A stretch of DNA of 64,000 nucleotides from Streptomyces cucumeris (lineage in GTDB: Bacteria > Actinomycetota > Actinomycetes > Streptomycetales > Streptomycetaceae): the NCBI RefSeq assembly GCF_024295805.1, contig NZ_JANCLX010000001.1, positions 233,891-297,890 on the forward strand. Reading direction: 5' to 3'. A model generated the notes under the pieces. The model was given only the letters and a program-made list of their open reading frames with translations. It was not told the origin of the DNA and did no database searches. The translations under genes were made by a program, and so were the position numbers. Of the stretch, positions 27,903 to 37,002 are shown piece by piece. Position 1 is the first letter of the stretch. Every line of letters begins with the position of its first letter.

Positions 27903-29126
27903 ATGGGCGTGGAGACTCCGGGATCGCAGTCGTCGCTGCACCGGGCCAACCTCGAGCGGGTGGTGCGGGCGGTGCGCATGGCGGGCTCGCTCACCCAGGC
28001 GGAGATCGCCCGGAGCACGGGGCTGTCCGCCGCCACCGTCTCCAATATCGTCCGTGAGCTCAAGGACGGGGGAACGGTCGAGGTCACGCCCACCTCGGCG
28101 GGTGGTCGCCGGGCCCGCAGCGTCTCCCTGAGCGGGGACGCGGGCATCGTCGTCGGTGTGGACTTCGGCCACACCCACCTGCGGGTCGCCGTCGGCAACC
28201 TCGCCCACCAGGTGCTGGCCGAGGAATCCGAGCCGCTGGATGTGGACGCATCCGCCTCACAGGGTCTGGACCGGGCCGAGCAGCTGGTCAGCAGGCTGAT
28301 CGCGGCCACCGGACTGCGGCAGGACAAGGTGGTCGGCGTCGGCCTCGGTGTGCCCGCGCCCATCGACGTCGAGACGGGCACGCTGGGCTCCACGGCGATC
28401 CTGCCGGGCTGGGCGGGCACCAATCCGCGCGATGACCTCGCCCAGCGGCTCGGCGTGCCGGTGCACGTCGACAACGACGCCAACCTCGGCGCCCTCGGCG
28501 AGCTGGTGTGGGGCTCCGGGCGGGGGGTCGCCGACCTCGCGTACATCAAGGTCGCCGACGGTGTCGGCGCCGGTCTGGTGATCAGCGGACAGATCTACCG
28601 CGGTCCGGGCGGCACGGCGGGCGAGATCGGGCACATCACCCTGGACGAGTCGGGTCCGGTCTGCCGCTGCGGCAACCGCGGCTGTCTGGAGACCTTCACC
28701 GCGGCCCGCTACGTCCTGCCGCTGCTCTACTCCAGCCACGGCATGGATCTGACCGTTGAACGCATGGTGCAGCTCGCCCGCGAGGGCGACCCCGGCTGCC
28801 GGCGGGTGATCGCGGACGTCGGGCGCCATATCGGCAGCGGAGTGGCGAATCTGTGCAATCTGATCAACCCGAGCCGCATGGTGCTCGGCGGTCAGCTCGC
28901 CGAGGCGGGGGAGCTGGTGCTCGCCCCGATCCGCGAATCCGTGGCCCGCTACGCCATCCCCAGCGCCGCACGGCAGCTCTCGGTGATGCCCGGGGCCCTC
29001 GGCGGCCGGGCCGAAGTGCTGGGCGCGCTGGCGCTGGTGCTGAGCGAGATGGGCGACTCGACGTTGCTGGACGGAGCCGCCGGTGCGGCGGGGCCGGTTC
29101 CGGCCGGAGCGCCTGCCCTGACCTGA
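27903..29126 (+). CDS. rok7B7: ROK-family transcriptional regulator, Rok7B7-like
   Basis: 407 residues from the ATG at 27903, with GGGAGTGG upstream. Residues 15-70 are a MarR-like winged helix (TQAEIARSTGLSAATVSNIVREL). The rest is the ROK sugar-kinase-like fold with VGVDFGHTHLRVAVG as the phosphate loop and CRCGNRGCLE as the zinc-binding ROK signature. Its place between ngcEFG and xylFGH is the same as that of Rok7B7, a pleiotropic regulator linked to xylose transport, carbon catabolite repression and antibiotic production. Long symmetry before xylF (29185-29213) is a candidate binding site. Confidence 0.88.
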   Translation: MGVETPGSQSSLHRANLERVVRAVRMAGSLTQAEIARSTGLSAATVSNIVRELKDGGTVEVTPTSAGGRRARSVSLSGDAGIVVGVDFGHTHLRVAVGNLAHQVLAEESEPLDVDASASQGLDRAEQLVSRLIAATGLRQDKVVGVGLGVPAPIDVETGTLGSTAILPGWAGTNPRDDLAQRLGVPVHVDNDANLGALGELVWGSGRGVADLAYIKVADGVGAGLVISGQIYRGPGGTAGEIGHITLDESGPVCRCGNRGCLETFTAARYVLPLLYSSHGMDLTVERMVQLAREGDPGCRRVIADVGRHIGSGVANLCNLINPSRMVLGGQLAEAGELVLAPIRESVARYAIPSAARQLSVMPGALGGRAEVLGALALVLSEMGDSTLLDGAAGAAGPVPAGAPALT

Positions 29127-29184
29127 CCACCTTTGTCCGGTCACGCTGCGTCTATGCGGCCTCGTCCGGCTGCGTTCACTCAGA

Positions 29185-29213
29185 TAACGAATGGCACCGT
29201 TGCCATCTCGTTA
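29185..29213. promoter_or_regulatory. Extended inverted repeat upstream of xylF
   Basis: Inner arms ATGGCA (29191-29196) and TGCCAT (29201-29206) flank CCGT. Outer arms TAACGA (29185-29190) and TCGTTA (29208-29213) continue the symmetry with a single extra base. The full 12-base arms make this one of the best operator candidates here. It is 95-123 nt before xylF. Confidence 0.65.
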
Positions 29214-29307
29214 AGGATTTACTTCTTGACGTCATGCGGGCGGCCGAGTTGACTTCCAGCCACCTCGGCCGCGTGGACGCGGCCTCGTCAGGGAGGTCAC
29301 CCCCAAT

Positions 29308-30411
29308 ATGAACTCAACGATGCGTCGCGTCGCCATCGCCAGTGCTGTCGTGTCCATGGCCGTCTCGCTTGCCGCCTGCGGTTCGGCGAAGGAAGCCGGC
29401 GACGACAAGTCGGACGGCAAGAAGAAGACCGGCCCCCTCACCATCGGACTGCTCCTGCCCGAGGACCAGACCGCGAGATACGAGAACTTTGACCGGCCGC
29501 TGATCACGAAGAAGATCAAGGCGCTCTGCGCGGAGTGCAAGGTCGTCTACGTCAACGCCAAGTCCGACCCCGCGCTCCAGCAGCAGCAGGTCGACTCGAT
29601 GATCACCAAGAAGGTCGACGCGATCATCCTGGACGCGGTGGACTCCGAGGCCATCGCCGGCTCGGTCAAGAAGGCCGACGAGGCCGACATCCCGGTCGTC
29701 GCCTACGACCGGCTCGCCCAGGGCCCGGTCTCCGGGTACACCTCCTTCGACAACGAGAAGGTCGGCAAGGTCCAGGGCGAGGCGCTGCTGAAGGCGCTGG
29801 GCGACAAGGCCAAGGACGGCAAGATCGTCATGCTCAACGGCTGGGAGGCGGACCCCAACGCCGCGATGTTCAAGAAGGGCGCGCTCTCCGTCCTCAAGGG
29901 CAAGGTCGAGATCGGCAAGAGCTACGACGTCGACCGCTGGCTCGCCGACGAGGCCAACAAGAACATGAACGGTGCCATCTCCTCCCTGGGCAAGAACAAC
30001 ATCATCGGTGTCTACTCCGCCAACGACACCATGGCCGGTGGCGCGATCACCTCGCTCAAGAGCGGCGGCGTGAACCCGCTGCCCCCGGTCACCGGACAGG
30101 ACGCCGAGCTCGCCGGTGTGCAGCGCATCCTGGCCGGTACCCAGTACATGAGCGTCTACAAGCCGTACGAGCCGGAGGCCACCGCCGCCGCCGAGATGGT
30201 CATCGCGCTCGGCCGGGGTGAGAAGCCCAATGAGTCCAACACGGTGGACAGCCCGACCACCAAGGGGATCCCGGCCACGCTGATCACCCCGGTCTCGCTG
30301 ACCAAGGACAACATCAAGGACACCGTCGTCAAGGACGGTCTCTACAAGGTCGACAAGATCTGCACCGCCAAGTACAAGGCCGCCTGCGAAGAGGCCGGTC
30401 TCCTCAAGTAG
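29308..30411 (+). CDS. xylF: Xylose-type ABC transporter substrate-binding lipoprotein XylF
   Basis: 367 residues, ATG at 29308, GGGAGG about 11 nt upstream. Signal peptide with lipobox SLAAC. The fold is the type I periplasmic-binding (ribose/xylose-binding, Peripla_BP_4) class: LTIGLLLPEDQTARYENFDRP and DAIILDAVDSEAI are typical of XylF. It delivers a pentose, probably xylose, to the XylG-XylH complex. First gene of xylFGH. Hairpins after its stop may let xylF be made in excess over the membrane parts. Confidence 0.9.
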   Translation: MNSTMRRVAIASAVVSMAVSLAACGSAKEAGDDKSDGKKKTGPLTIGLLLPEDQTARYENFDRPLITKKIKALCAECKVVYVNAKSDPALQQQQVDSMITKKVDAIILDAVDSEAIAGSVKKADEADIPVVAYDRLAQGPVSGYTSFDNEKVGKVQGEALLKALGDKAKDGKIVMLNGWEADPNAAMFKKGALSVLKGKVEIGKSYDVDRWLADEANKNMNGAISSLGKNNIIGVYSANDTMAGGAITSLKSGGVNPLPPVTGQDAELAGVQRILAGTQYMSVYKPYEPEATAAAEMVIALGRGEKPNESNTVDSPTTKGIPATLITPVSLTKDNIKDTVVKDGLYKVDKICTAKYKAACEEAGLLK

Positions 30412-30419
30412 CGCCCGGT

Positions 30420-30498
30420 GGGCCGCCCGTGACCTACGCGGGCGGCCCGCAACGGCCCCCTGACACCCCCCCAGTCGAGGGGAGAGAGCGCTCTCCCC
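30420..30498 (+). terminator. Two hairpins between xylF and xylG (possible attenuating terminator)
   Basis: The first stem pairs 30420-30429 with 30439-30448 (10 bp, 9-nt loop). The second pairs 30479-30486 with 30491-30498 (8 bp, AGCG loop). They sit in the 125-nt gap between the binding-protein gene and the ATPase gene. Such hairpins commonly stop part of transcription and stabilise the upstream message. Confidence 0.65.
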
Positions 30499-30536
30499 TC
30501 CGTTATGCAGCAGGGCTCGCCCTGCCCGGAACGGAG

Positions 30537-31325
30537 ATGGCCATCGTGCCGAACGAACCCGTGTTGGCGTTGCGCGGGATCTCCAAGCGGTTTGGCGCTG
30601 TCCAGGCGCTGAGCGACATCCACCTGGAGGTCCATGCCGGTGAAGTTGTCGCCCTGGTGGGCGACAACGGCGCGGGCAAGTCCACCCTCGTCAAGACCAT
30701 CGCCGGAGTCGGCCCCGCCGACGAGGGCGTCCTCGCCTGGCAGGGCCGGCCGGTCCAGATCAGCCGACCGCACGACGCCCAGGAGCTGGGCATCGCGACC
30801 GTCTACCAGGACCTCGCCCTCTGCGACAACATCGACGTCGTCGGCAACCTCTTCCTCGGGCGCGAGATCCTGCGCGGCGGAGTGCTGGACGAGGTCGAGA
30901 TGGAGCGCCGCGCCCGTGAGCTGCTCCAGACCCTGTCCATCCGGATCCCCAGCGTCCGGATTCCGATCGCCTCGCTCTCCGGCGGTCAGCGGCAGACCGT
31001 CGCCATCGCGCGGTCGATGCTGGGCGAGCCCAAGCTGGTGATCCTGGACGAGCCGACCGCCGCCCTGGGCGTCGAGCAGACCGCCCAGGTGCTGGACCTG
31101 GTCGAGCGGCTGCGCGAACGCGGTCTCGCGGTGATCCTCATCAGCCACAACATGGCCGACGTCAAGGCGGTCGCGGACCGGGTCGCGGTGCTGCGCCTGG
31201 GCCGCAACAACGGCACCTTCGAGGTCCGTTCCACCTCTCAGGAAGAGATCATTTCCGCCATCACCGGCGCCACGGACAATGCCGTGACCCGCCGCAAGGC
31301 GCGCAGCGGGGAGGTCGCGAAGTGA
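30537..31325 (+). CDS. xylG: Xylose-type ABC transporter ATPase XylG
   Basis: 262 residues from the ATG at 30537 (GGAACGGAG upstream); an in-frame GTG at 30546 is an alternative. Walker A is GDNGAGKST, the signature is LSGGQRQ, and Walker B runs LVILDEPTAAL. It contains only one nucleotide-binding domain, unlike the two-domain XylG of enterobacteria, so it must form a homodimer on XylH. The next gene overlaps it by 4 nt, which links translation of the ATPase and permease. Confidence 0.92.
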   Translation: MAIVPNEPVLALRGISKRFGAVQALSDIHLEVHAGEVVALVGDNGAGKSTLVKTIAGVGPADEGVLAWQGRPVQISRPHDAQELGIATVYQDLALCDNIDVVGNLFLGREILRGGVLDEVEMERRARELLQTLSIRIPSVRIPIASLSGGQRQTVAIARSMLGEPKLVILDEPTAALGVEQTAQVLDLVERLRERGLAVILISHNMADVKAVADRVAVLRLGRNNGTFEVRSTSQEEIISAITGATDNAVTRRKARSGEVAK

Positions 31326-32626
31326 CCACCAACGTCCACAGGAAGAACGGCGGCAACAAGCGGAACGGCGGTGCGGCCGATCCCAACCCGGTCGCGAAGG
31401 ACGCCGTCACCGTGGTCGACCCGCGGCTGCTGGTGCGCCAGGAGGGCTTCAAGGGCTATCTGACGGAGTTCAGCCGCAAGATGCGCAGCGGTGATCTGGG
31501 CGCGGTCCCGGTCATCGTCGGCATCGCCATCATCTGGGCGGTCTTCCAGTGGAAGGACAGCGCCTTCCTCTCGCCCAAGAACCTCTCCGACCTGTCCGTC
31601 CTGATCGGCGGCACCGGCATGATCTCGGTCGGGATCGTGTTCGTCCTGCTGCTGGGTGAGATCGATCTCTCCGTCGGCTCGGTCAGCGGTCTGGCCGCGG
31701 CCACCCTGGCGGTGCTCAACGTCAACCACGGGGTGCCCGAGGGCATAGCCGTGGCCGCGGCGCTGGGGGCCGGTGCGGCCCTGGGCGCGATCCACGGCTT
31801 CTTCTTCGCCAAGATCGGCGTACCCGCGTTCGTGGTCACCCTGGCCGGTCTGCTGGCCTGGAACGGACTGATGCTCCAGGTGCTGGGCACCACCGGCACC
31901 ATCGGCATCGACGACGACAGCTTCGTCCGCACCCTGACCGATCACTACTTCACCGACCTGGCCGCCGCGTACGGGGCGGCCACGGTCGCGGTGGTGGGCT
32001 TCTTCCTCGCCCAGTTCGCCGACACCAGGCGGCGCAAGGCGGCCGGCGTCCCGTCCCGGCCGCTGAGCGAGATCGTGGTGCGCACCGTGGTGATCGCGGC
32101 GATCGTCTTCACGGCGGCCTGGCGGCTGAACGAGTACAAGGGTCTGCCGCTCGGCCTGGTGATCTTCGTGGTGGTGCTGGTGGTGCTGGACTTCGTGGTC
32201 CGCCGCACCGCCTACGGACGCAAGGTGATCGCGCTCGGCGGCAGCGTCGAGGCGGCGCGGCGCGCGGGCATCAACGTCGCCGCCATCCGGGTGTCGGTCT
32301 TCGCCCTCGCCGGGCTGATGGCCGCCTGCGGTGGTCTCATGATCGCCTCCAGGGTGGGTTCCGCCAGCCAGCAGGCCGGTACCGGCAACCTGCTGATGGA
32401 GGCCATCGCGGCGGCGGTCATCGGTGGCACCAGCCTCTTCGGCGGCCGGGGCTCGGTCTGGTCGGCGATGCTCGGCATGCTGGTCATCGGTTCGATCTCG
32501 TCCGGGATGAGCCTCCTGGGCGTGGCCAACTCCGTGCAGTACATGATCACCGGCGGGGTGCTGCTGGCCGCCGTCGTGATCGACTCGGTGTCGCGCAGAA
32601 CACAACGCTCCGCCGGACGCGGTTGA
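31322..32626 (+). CDS. xylH: Xylose-type ABC transporter permease XylH
   Basis: 434 residues; GTG at 31322 overlapping the xylG stop by 4 nt. Ten or so membrane segments in the BPD_transp_2 arrangement, with GEIDLSVGSVSGLAAA in the conserved early part, and VIGGTSLFGGRGSVWSAMLG near the end. The soluble N-terminal tail of 60 residues is rich in Asn and Lys. It forms the membrane channel for the sugar captured by XylF. The chain is longer than ribose permeases, as is usual for the xylose class. Confidence 0.92.
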   Translation: MTTNVHRKNGGNKRNGGAADPNPVAKDAVTVVDPRLLVRQEGFKGYLTEFSRKMRSGDLGAVPVIVGIAIIWAVFQWKDSAFLSPKNLSDLSVLIGGTGMISVGIVFVLLLGEIDLSVGSVSGLAAATLAVLNVNHGVPEGIAVAAALGAGAALGAIHGFFFAKIGVPAFVVTLAGLLAWNGLMLQVLGTTGTIGIDDDSFVRTLTDHYFTDLAAAYGAATVAVVGFFLAQFADTRRRKAAGVPSRPLSEIVVRTVVIAAIVFTAAWRLNEYKGLPLGLVIFVVVLVVLDFVVRRTAYGRKVIALGGSVEAARRAGINVAAIRVSVFALAGLMAACGGLMIASRVGSASQQAGTGNLLMEAIAAAVIGGTSLFGGRGSVWSAMLGMLVIGSISSGMSLLGVANSVQYMITGGVLLAAVVIDSVSRRTQRSAGRG

Positions 32627-32795
32627 TCCACGGCGTCCGCGGGACCATGGCCCGGCACCGCCCCTGGGGCGGTGCCGGGCTCGTCCGTTCGCGTGACCGA
32701 CATCGCATGGGCCGGGGTCTTGGGCACAGAGCGGAACACTAGACTCGGGCGGACCGGCAAGGCTCGATGGAGACGCTCGAAGCAAGGAGGCACGG

Positions 32796-34778
32796 GTGCT
32801 GCTGACCCGCATCAGGGGACCGCGCGATCTGGACCGGCTCGCTCCGGAGGAGCTGAACCAGCTGGCCGCGGAGATCCGCACCTTTCTCGTCGACGCCGTC
32901 TCCAAGACCGGTGGCCACCTCGGCCCCAACCTCGGTGTGGTCGAGCTGACCATCGCCCTGCACCGGGTCTTCGACTCCCCCCGGGACAAGGTGCTGCTGG
33001 ACACCGGCCACCAGTCCTACGTCCACAAGCTGCTCACCGGCCGCCAGGACTTCTCCCGGCTCAAGAGCAAGGGCGGACTGTCCGGTTACCCCTCGCGGGC
33101 CGAGTCCGAGCACGACGTCATCGAGAACAGCCACGCCTCGACCGTCCTCGGCTGGGCCGAGGGCCTGGCCAAGGCCAACGAGCTGCTCAAGAAGCAGGAC
33201 CACGTGGTCGCCGTGATCGGTGACGGGGCGCTCACCGGCGGTATGGCCTGGGAGGCGCTCAACAACATCGCCGCCGCCAAGAACCGTCCGCTGGTCATCG
33301 TCGTCAACGACAACGAGCGCTCCTACGGGCCGACCATCGGCGGCCTGGCCAACCACCTCGCGACGCTGCGCACCACCGATGGGTACGAGCGCTTCCTCGC
33401 CCGCGGCAAGGACCTGCTGGAGCGCACCCCGGTCGTCGGCCGGCCGCTCTACGAGACCCTGCACGGCGCCAAGAAGGGGCTGAAGGACTTCATCACCCCG
33501 CAGGGCATGTTCGAGGACTTGGGGCTGAAGTACGTCGGCCCGATCGACGGCCATGACATCGAGGCCCTGGAGTCCGCGCTGCAGCGCGCCAAGCGGTTCG
33601 GCGGCCCGGTCATCGTGCACTGCCTCACCGAGAAGGGCCGCGGCTACCAGCCCGCCCTCCAGGACGAGGCGGATCGCTTCCACGCGGTCGGCAAGATCCA
33701 CCCGGACACCGGTCTGCCGATCTCCGCCTCCGGCGCCGACTGGACCTCGGTCTTCGGTGAGGAGATGGTCAAGCTCGGTGAGGAGCGCGAGGACATCGTG
33801 GCCATCACCGCGGCCATGCTGCACCCGGTGGGGCTCACCGAGTTCGCCAAGCGCTTCCCGGAGCGGGTCTACGACGTCGGCATCGCCGAGCAGCATGCGG
33901 CCGTATCGGCGGCGGGCCTGGCCACCGGCGGTCTGCACCCGGTCTTCGCGGTCTACGCCACCTTCCTCAACCGCGCCTTCGACCAGGTCCTGATGGATGT
34001 GGCGCTGCACAAGTGCGGGGTGACCTTCGTCCTGGACCGGGCCGGGATCACCGGTACGGACGGTGCCTCGCACAACGGCATGTGGGACATGTCGATCCTC
34101 CAGGTGATCCCCGGGGTGCGGATCGCCGCCCCGCGCGACGCCGACCAGGTCCGCGCCCAGCTACGGGAAGCCGTCCAGGTCGATGACGCGCCGACCGTGG
34201 TCCGCTACTCCAAGGGCGCGGTGGGTCCCGCGGTGGCCGCCGTCGCCCGGATCGGCGGGATGGACGTGCTGCGCGAGCCCGCGCGGGCCGACCGCGAGCG
34301 GCCGGACGTGCTGCTGGTCTCGGTCGGGGCGCTCGCCCCGATGTGCCTGGAGGTTGCCGACCTTCTCGACAAACAGGGCATTTCCACCACTGTGGTGGAC
34401 CCCCGCTGGGTCAAGCCGGTCGACGAGGAGCTGCCCGCGCTCGCCGAGCGCCACCGCGTCGTGGTCACCGTCGAGGACAACAGCCGGGTCGGCGGTGTGG
34501 GTTCCGCCATCGCCCAGGCGCTGCGCGACTCCGGTGTCGACATGCCGGTGCGTGACTTCGGCATCCCGCCGCGCTTCCTGGACCATGCCTCCCGCAAGGA
34601 GGTCATGGCCGAGATCGGGCTGACCGCCCCGGACATCGCCCGCCAGGTGACCGGCCTGGTCTCCCGGATCGGCAACCGCGACGACGACGGCGCGGCCGGG
34701 ACCACCGGCCCGGCCGGTGCGGACCGGGACGCACAGGTGGCGCAGCGGACATCCGCCGGGGAGCCGGTGCGCGACTAG
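32796..34778 (+). CDS. dxs: 1-deoxy-D-xylulose-5-phosphate synthase
   Basis: 660 residues from the GTG at 32796, six bases after AAGGAGG (32784-32790). Condenses pyruvate and glyceraldehyde 3-phosphate with thiamine diphosphate in the first step of the MEP isoprenoid pathway. The thiamine-binding [16 protein letters not shown] and the EQHA and [15 protein letters not shown] motifs are present. The length is usual for the family, with an extra Ala/Gly-rich C-tail of about 25 residues. It stands alone between two terminator regions and does not belong to xylFGH, although both handle pentose-like compounds. Streptomycetes can carry a second dxs copy. Confidence 0.96.
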   Translation: MLLTRIRGPRDLDRLAPEELNQLAAEIRTFLVDAVSKTGGHLGPNLGVVELTIALHRVFDSPRDKVLLDTGHQSYVHKLLTGRQDFSRLKSKGGLSGYPSRAESEHDVIENSHASTVLGWAEGLAKANELLKKQDHVVAVIGDGALTGGMAWEALNNIAAAKNRPLVIVVNDNERSYGPTIGGLANHLATLRTTDGYERFLARGKDLLERTPVVGRPLYETLHGAKKGLKDFITPQGMFEDLGLKYVGPIDGHDIEALESALQRAKRFGGPVIVHCLTEKGRGYQPALQDEADRFHAVGKIHPDTGLPISASGADWTSVFGEEMVKLGEEREDIVAITAAMLHPVGLTEFAKRFPERVYDVGIAEQHAAVSAAGLATGGLHPVFAVYATFLNRAFDQVLMDVALHKCGVTFVLDRAGITGTDGASHNGMWDMSILQVIPGVRIAAPRDADQVRAQLREAVQVDDAPTVVRYSKGAVGPAVAAVARIGGMDVLREPARADRERPDVLLVSVGALAPMCLEVADLLDKQGISTTVVDPRWVKPVDEELPALAERHRVVVTVEDNSRVGGVGSAIAQALRDSGVDMPVRDFGIPPRFLDHASRKEVMAEIGLTAPDIARQVTGLVSRIGNRDDDGAAGTTGPAGADRDAQVAQRTSAGEPVRD

Positions 34779-34799
34779 ACCCGGCCGTCATACCTTCCC

Positions 34800-34832
34800 G
34801 GGCCGGTCGGAGCCTCGTGCTCCGACCGGCCC
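34800..34832 (+). terminator. Terminator after dxs
   Basis: A perfect 14-nt stem (34800-34813 with 34819-34832) and a five-base loop, starting 21 nt after the dxs stop. Confidence 0.9.
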
Positions 34833-34963
34833 AGCGCGTCTCCCGCGCGCCCGCCCCATCGGGTGAATCGGCGGGGGCCCGGAGTGTGCCCCCGCCCCGC
34901 CGCCCACCGGTTGGCTGAACCATGGGCCCGCACGGGGCACGGGCAGGCGTGGAGGTGGCACCG

Positions 34964-36499
34964 GTGAGCGAGCAGAAACCCGACGGCGGCTCCGCGGGCC
35001 GTGGCACCAGGGCCAGGGCCCGGCCGGACTATCTGCGGACCAAGTCCGTCGAGCAGTCCATCCAGGACACCGAGGAGCCCGAGCATGCGCTGACCCGGTC
35101 GCTGTCCGCCCTGGACCTCACCGTCTTCGGCGTCGGCGTCATCATCGGGACCGGCATCTTCGTGCTGACCGGATCCGTGGCCAAGGAGCAGGCGGGCCCG
35201 GCGACCGCCCTCGCCTTCGTCGTCGCGGGCATCGTCTGCGCGCTCGCGGCCCTGTGCTACGCCGAGTTCGCCTCCACCGTGCCGGTGGCCGGGTCCGCGT
35301 ACACCTTCTCCTACGCCTCGCTCGGCGAACTGCCCGCCTGGATCATCGGCTGGGACCTGGTGCTGGAGTTCGCGCTGGGCACCGCCGTGGTCGCGGTCGG
35401 CTGGTCCGGCTATATGCGCTCGCTGATGGACAACGCCGGATGGCACCTCCCGGCCGCCCTCTCCGGCCCCGAGGCGGCCCACGGCTTCGGCTTCGACCTG
35501 CTGGCCTTCCTGCTGGTGCTCGCGCTCACCGTGATCCTTGTCGTCGGCATGAAGCTGTCCGCGCGGGTGACCTCCGTGGTCGTGGCGGTGAAGGTCACCG
35601 TGGTGCTGCTGGTCATCATCGCGGGCGCGTTCTTCATCAAGCCCGGGAACTACGACCCCTTCATCCCCGAGCCCAAGGGCACCGTCGAGGGCTCCGGACT
35701 CACCGCGCCGATGATCCAGCTGATGTTCGGCTACGAGCCGACCACCTTCGGCGTCCAGGGCATCTTCGCCGCCGCCGCGGTGGTCTTCTTCGCCTTCATC
35801 GGCTTCGACATCGTGGCCACCGCGGCCGAGGAGACCCGCAACCCGCAGCGCGACATGCCGCGCGGCATCCTCGGCTCGCTCCTCATCTGCACCCTGCTGT
35901 ACGTCGCGGTGTCCATCGTGGTCACCGGGATGCGCAAGTACACCGAGCTGTCGATCGACGCCCCCCTCGCCGACGCCTTCAAGGAGACCGGCCATCCGTT
36001 CTACGCGGGCCTGATCAGTTTCGGCGCGGCCGTCGGCCTCACCACGGTGTGCATGATCCTGCTGCTCGGCCAGAGCCGGGTGTTCTTCGCGATGAGCCGG
36101 GACGGGCTGCTGCCGAGGGTCTTCTCCAAGGTGCACCCGCGGTTCGCCACGCCCTACCGGTCCACCGTCCTGCTGGGCGTGATCATCGCGATCGTGGCGG
36201 GGTTCACCAGCATCTCCGAGCTGGCAGCACTGGTGAACATCGGCACCCTCTTCGCCTTCGTCGTGGTCGCCCTCGGCGTGATCATCCTGCGCCGCACCCG
36301 CCCCGATCTGCCGCGTGCCTTCCGCACCCCCTGGGTGCCGGTGCTGCCGCTGGTGTCGGTGGCGGCCTCGCTGTGGCTGATGCTCAATCTGCCCGCCGAG
36401 ACCTGGCTGCGGTTCGGGGTGTGGATGGCCATCGGCTTCGTCGTCTACTTCCTCTACGGACGCCGGCACAGCCGGATGAACCTCCCGGCCGGGCGCTGA
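34964..36499 (+). CDS. APC superfamily amino acid permease
   Basis: 511 residues from the GTG at 34964, with GGAGGTGG (34951-34958) five bases upstream. The GVGVIIGTGIFVLTG segment near residue 60 is the helix 1 substrate-binding motif of cationic amino acid transporters (CAT-like), and FFAFIGFDIVATAAEETRNPQRDMP is the helix 6 region and following loop. About 12-13 membrane segments. It should import an amino acid with proton or sodium exchange at the plasma membrane. The substrate may be a basic or neutral amino acid. Downstream is a gene on the other strand with a 3-nt gap between the stops. Confidence 0.9.
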   Translation: MSEQKPDGGSAGRGTRARARPDYLRTKSVEQSIQDTEEPEHALTRSLSALDLTVFGVGVIIGTGIFVLTGSVAKEQAGPATALAFVVAGIVCALAALCYAEFASTVPVAGSAYTFSYASLGELPAWIIGWDLVLEFALGTAVVAVGWSGYMRSLMDNAGWHLPAALSGPEAAHGFGFDLLAFLLVLALTVILVVGMKLSARVTSVVVAVKVTVVLLVIIAGAFFIKPGNYDPFIPEPKGTVEGSGLTAPMIQLMFGYEPTTFGVQGIFAAAAVVFFAFIGFDIVATAAEETRNPQRDMPRGILGSLLICTLLYVAVSIVVTGMRKYTELSIDAPLADAFKETGHPFYAGLISFGAAVGLTTVCMILLLGQSRVFFAMSRDGLLPRVFSKVHPRFATPYRSTVLLGVIIAIVAGFTSISELAALVNIGTLFAFVVVALGVIILRRTRPDLPRAFRTPWVPVLPLVSVAASLWLMLNLPAETWLRFGVWMAIGFVVYFLYGRRHSRMNLPAGR

Positions 36500-36502
36500 C
36501 CC

Positions 36503-36934
36503 TCAGCTCCCGGGGCGCACCGTCCGCGGGCCGGTGACCTCCGCGCCCAGCTCCCGCACCCGGGCGCGCAGCCCCCGGTCGGCGGTCACCACCAGGCACG
36601 GGCGGTCCGGCCCCCGCTCCGCGACGAGCTCCACGATCCGGTCGTCGCCGCTGCCCGGCGCGGCGACCACCCGGATCCCCGCCACCGACTCCACCCCGCG
36701 GGCCGCGCCCTCGACCACCAGGACCAGGTCCAGCGGCGGACCGGTCGCCCAGGCGGGAACGCCCGCCACCGCGGGGAGACCGCGGGAGGTGTGGGCGGCC
36801 AGCCGGTCGCGCAGCCGTTCGGCCGCGCCGCGGCGGTCGCGCCACCAGCCGTCGGGCACCGAACCGACCACGTTCGCCGCGTCCACGACCACCAGACCGG
36901 GGGCCGGACCGGGACCGGCGTCAGAACCGTTCAT
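36503..36934 (-). CDS. NYN/PIN-like domain protein
   Basis: 143 residues, ATG at 36934. Begins VVVDAANVVGS after a short tail, which gives the first acidic motif of PIN/NYN-type nucleases. Later LVVTADRGLRARVREL gives another acidic site. The chain is short and has one domain. Homologues are often named NTP pyrophosphohydrolase in streptomycetes, but the motif set points to the PIN-like fold instead. Whether it cuts RNA is unknown. The start is 68 nt from a divergent gene, so the two share a promoter region. Confidence 0.65.
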   Translation of the reverse strand: MNGSDAGPGPAPGLVVVDAANVVGSVPDGWWRDRRGAAERLRDRLAAHTSRGLPAVAGVPAWATGPPLDLVLVVEGAARGVESVAGIRVVAAPGSGDDRIVELVAERGPDRPCLVVTADRGLRARVRELGAEVTGPRTVRPGS

Positions 36935-37002
36935 AGACCAGGCAAAATACTATGGACGGGGTGTGAACACGGCGACAGTGCCGGGGAGGGTGGCGGCGGG
37001 CC

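Noticed and set aside
29185..29206. LacI-type operator before xylF
   Set aside because: The centre CCGT and the outer arms do not fit a LacI site; a ROK or other regulator is more likely.
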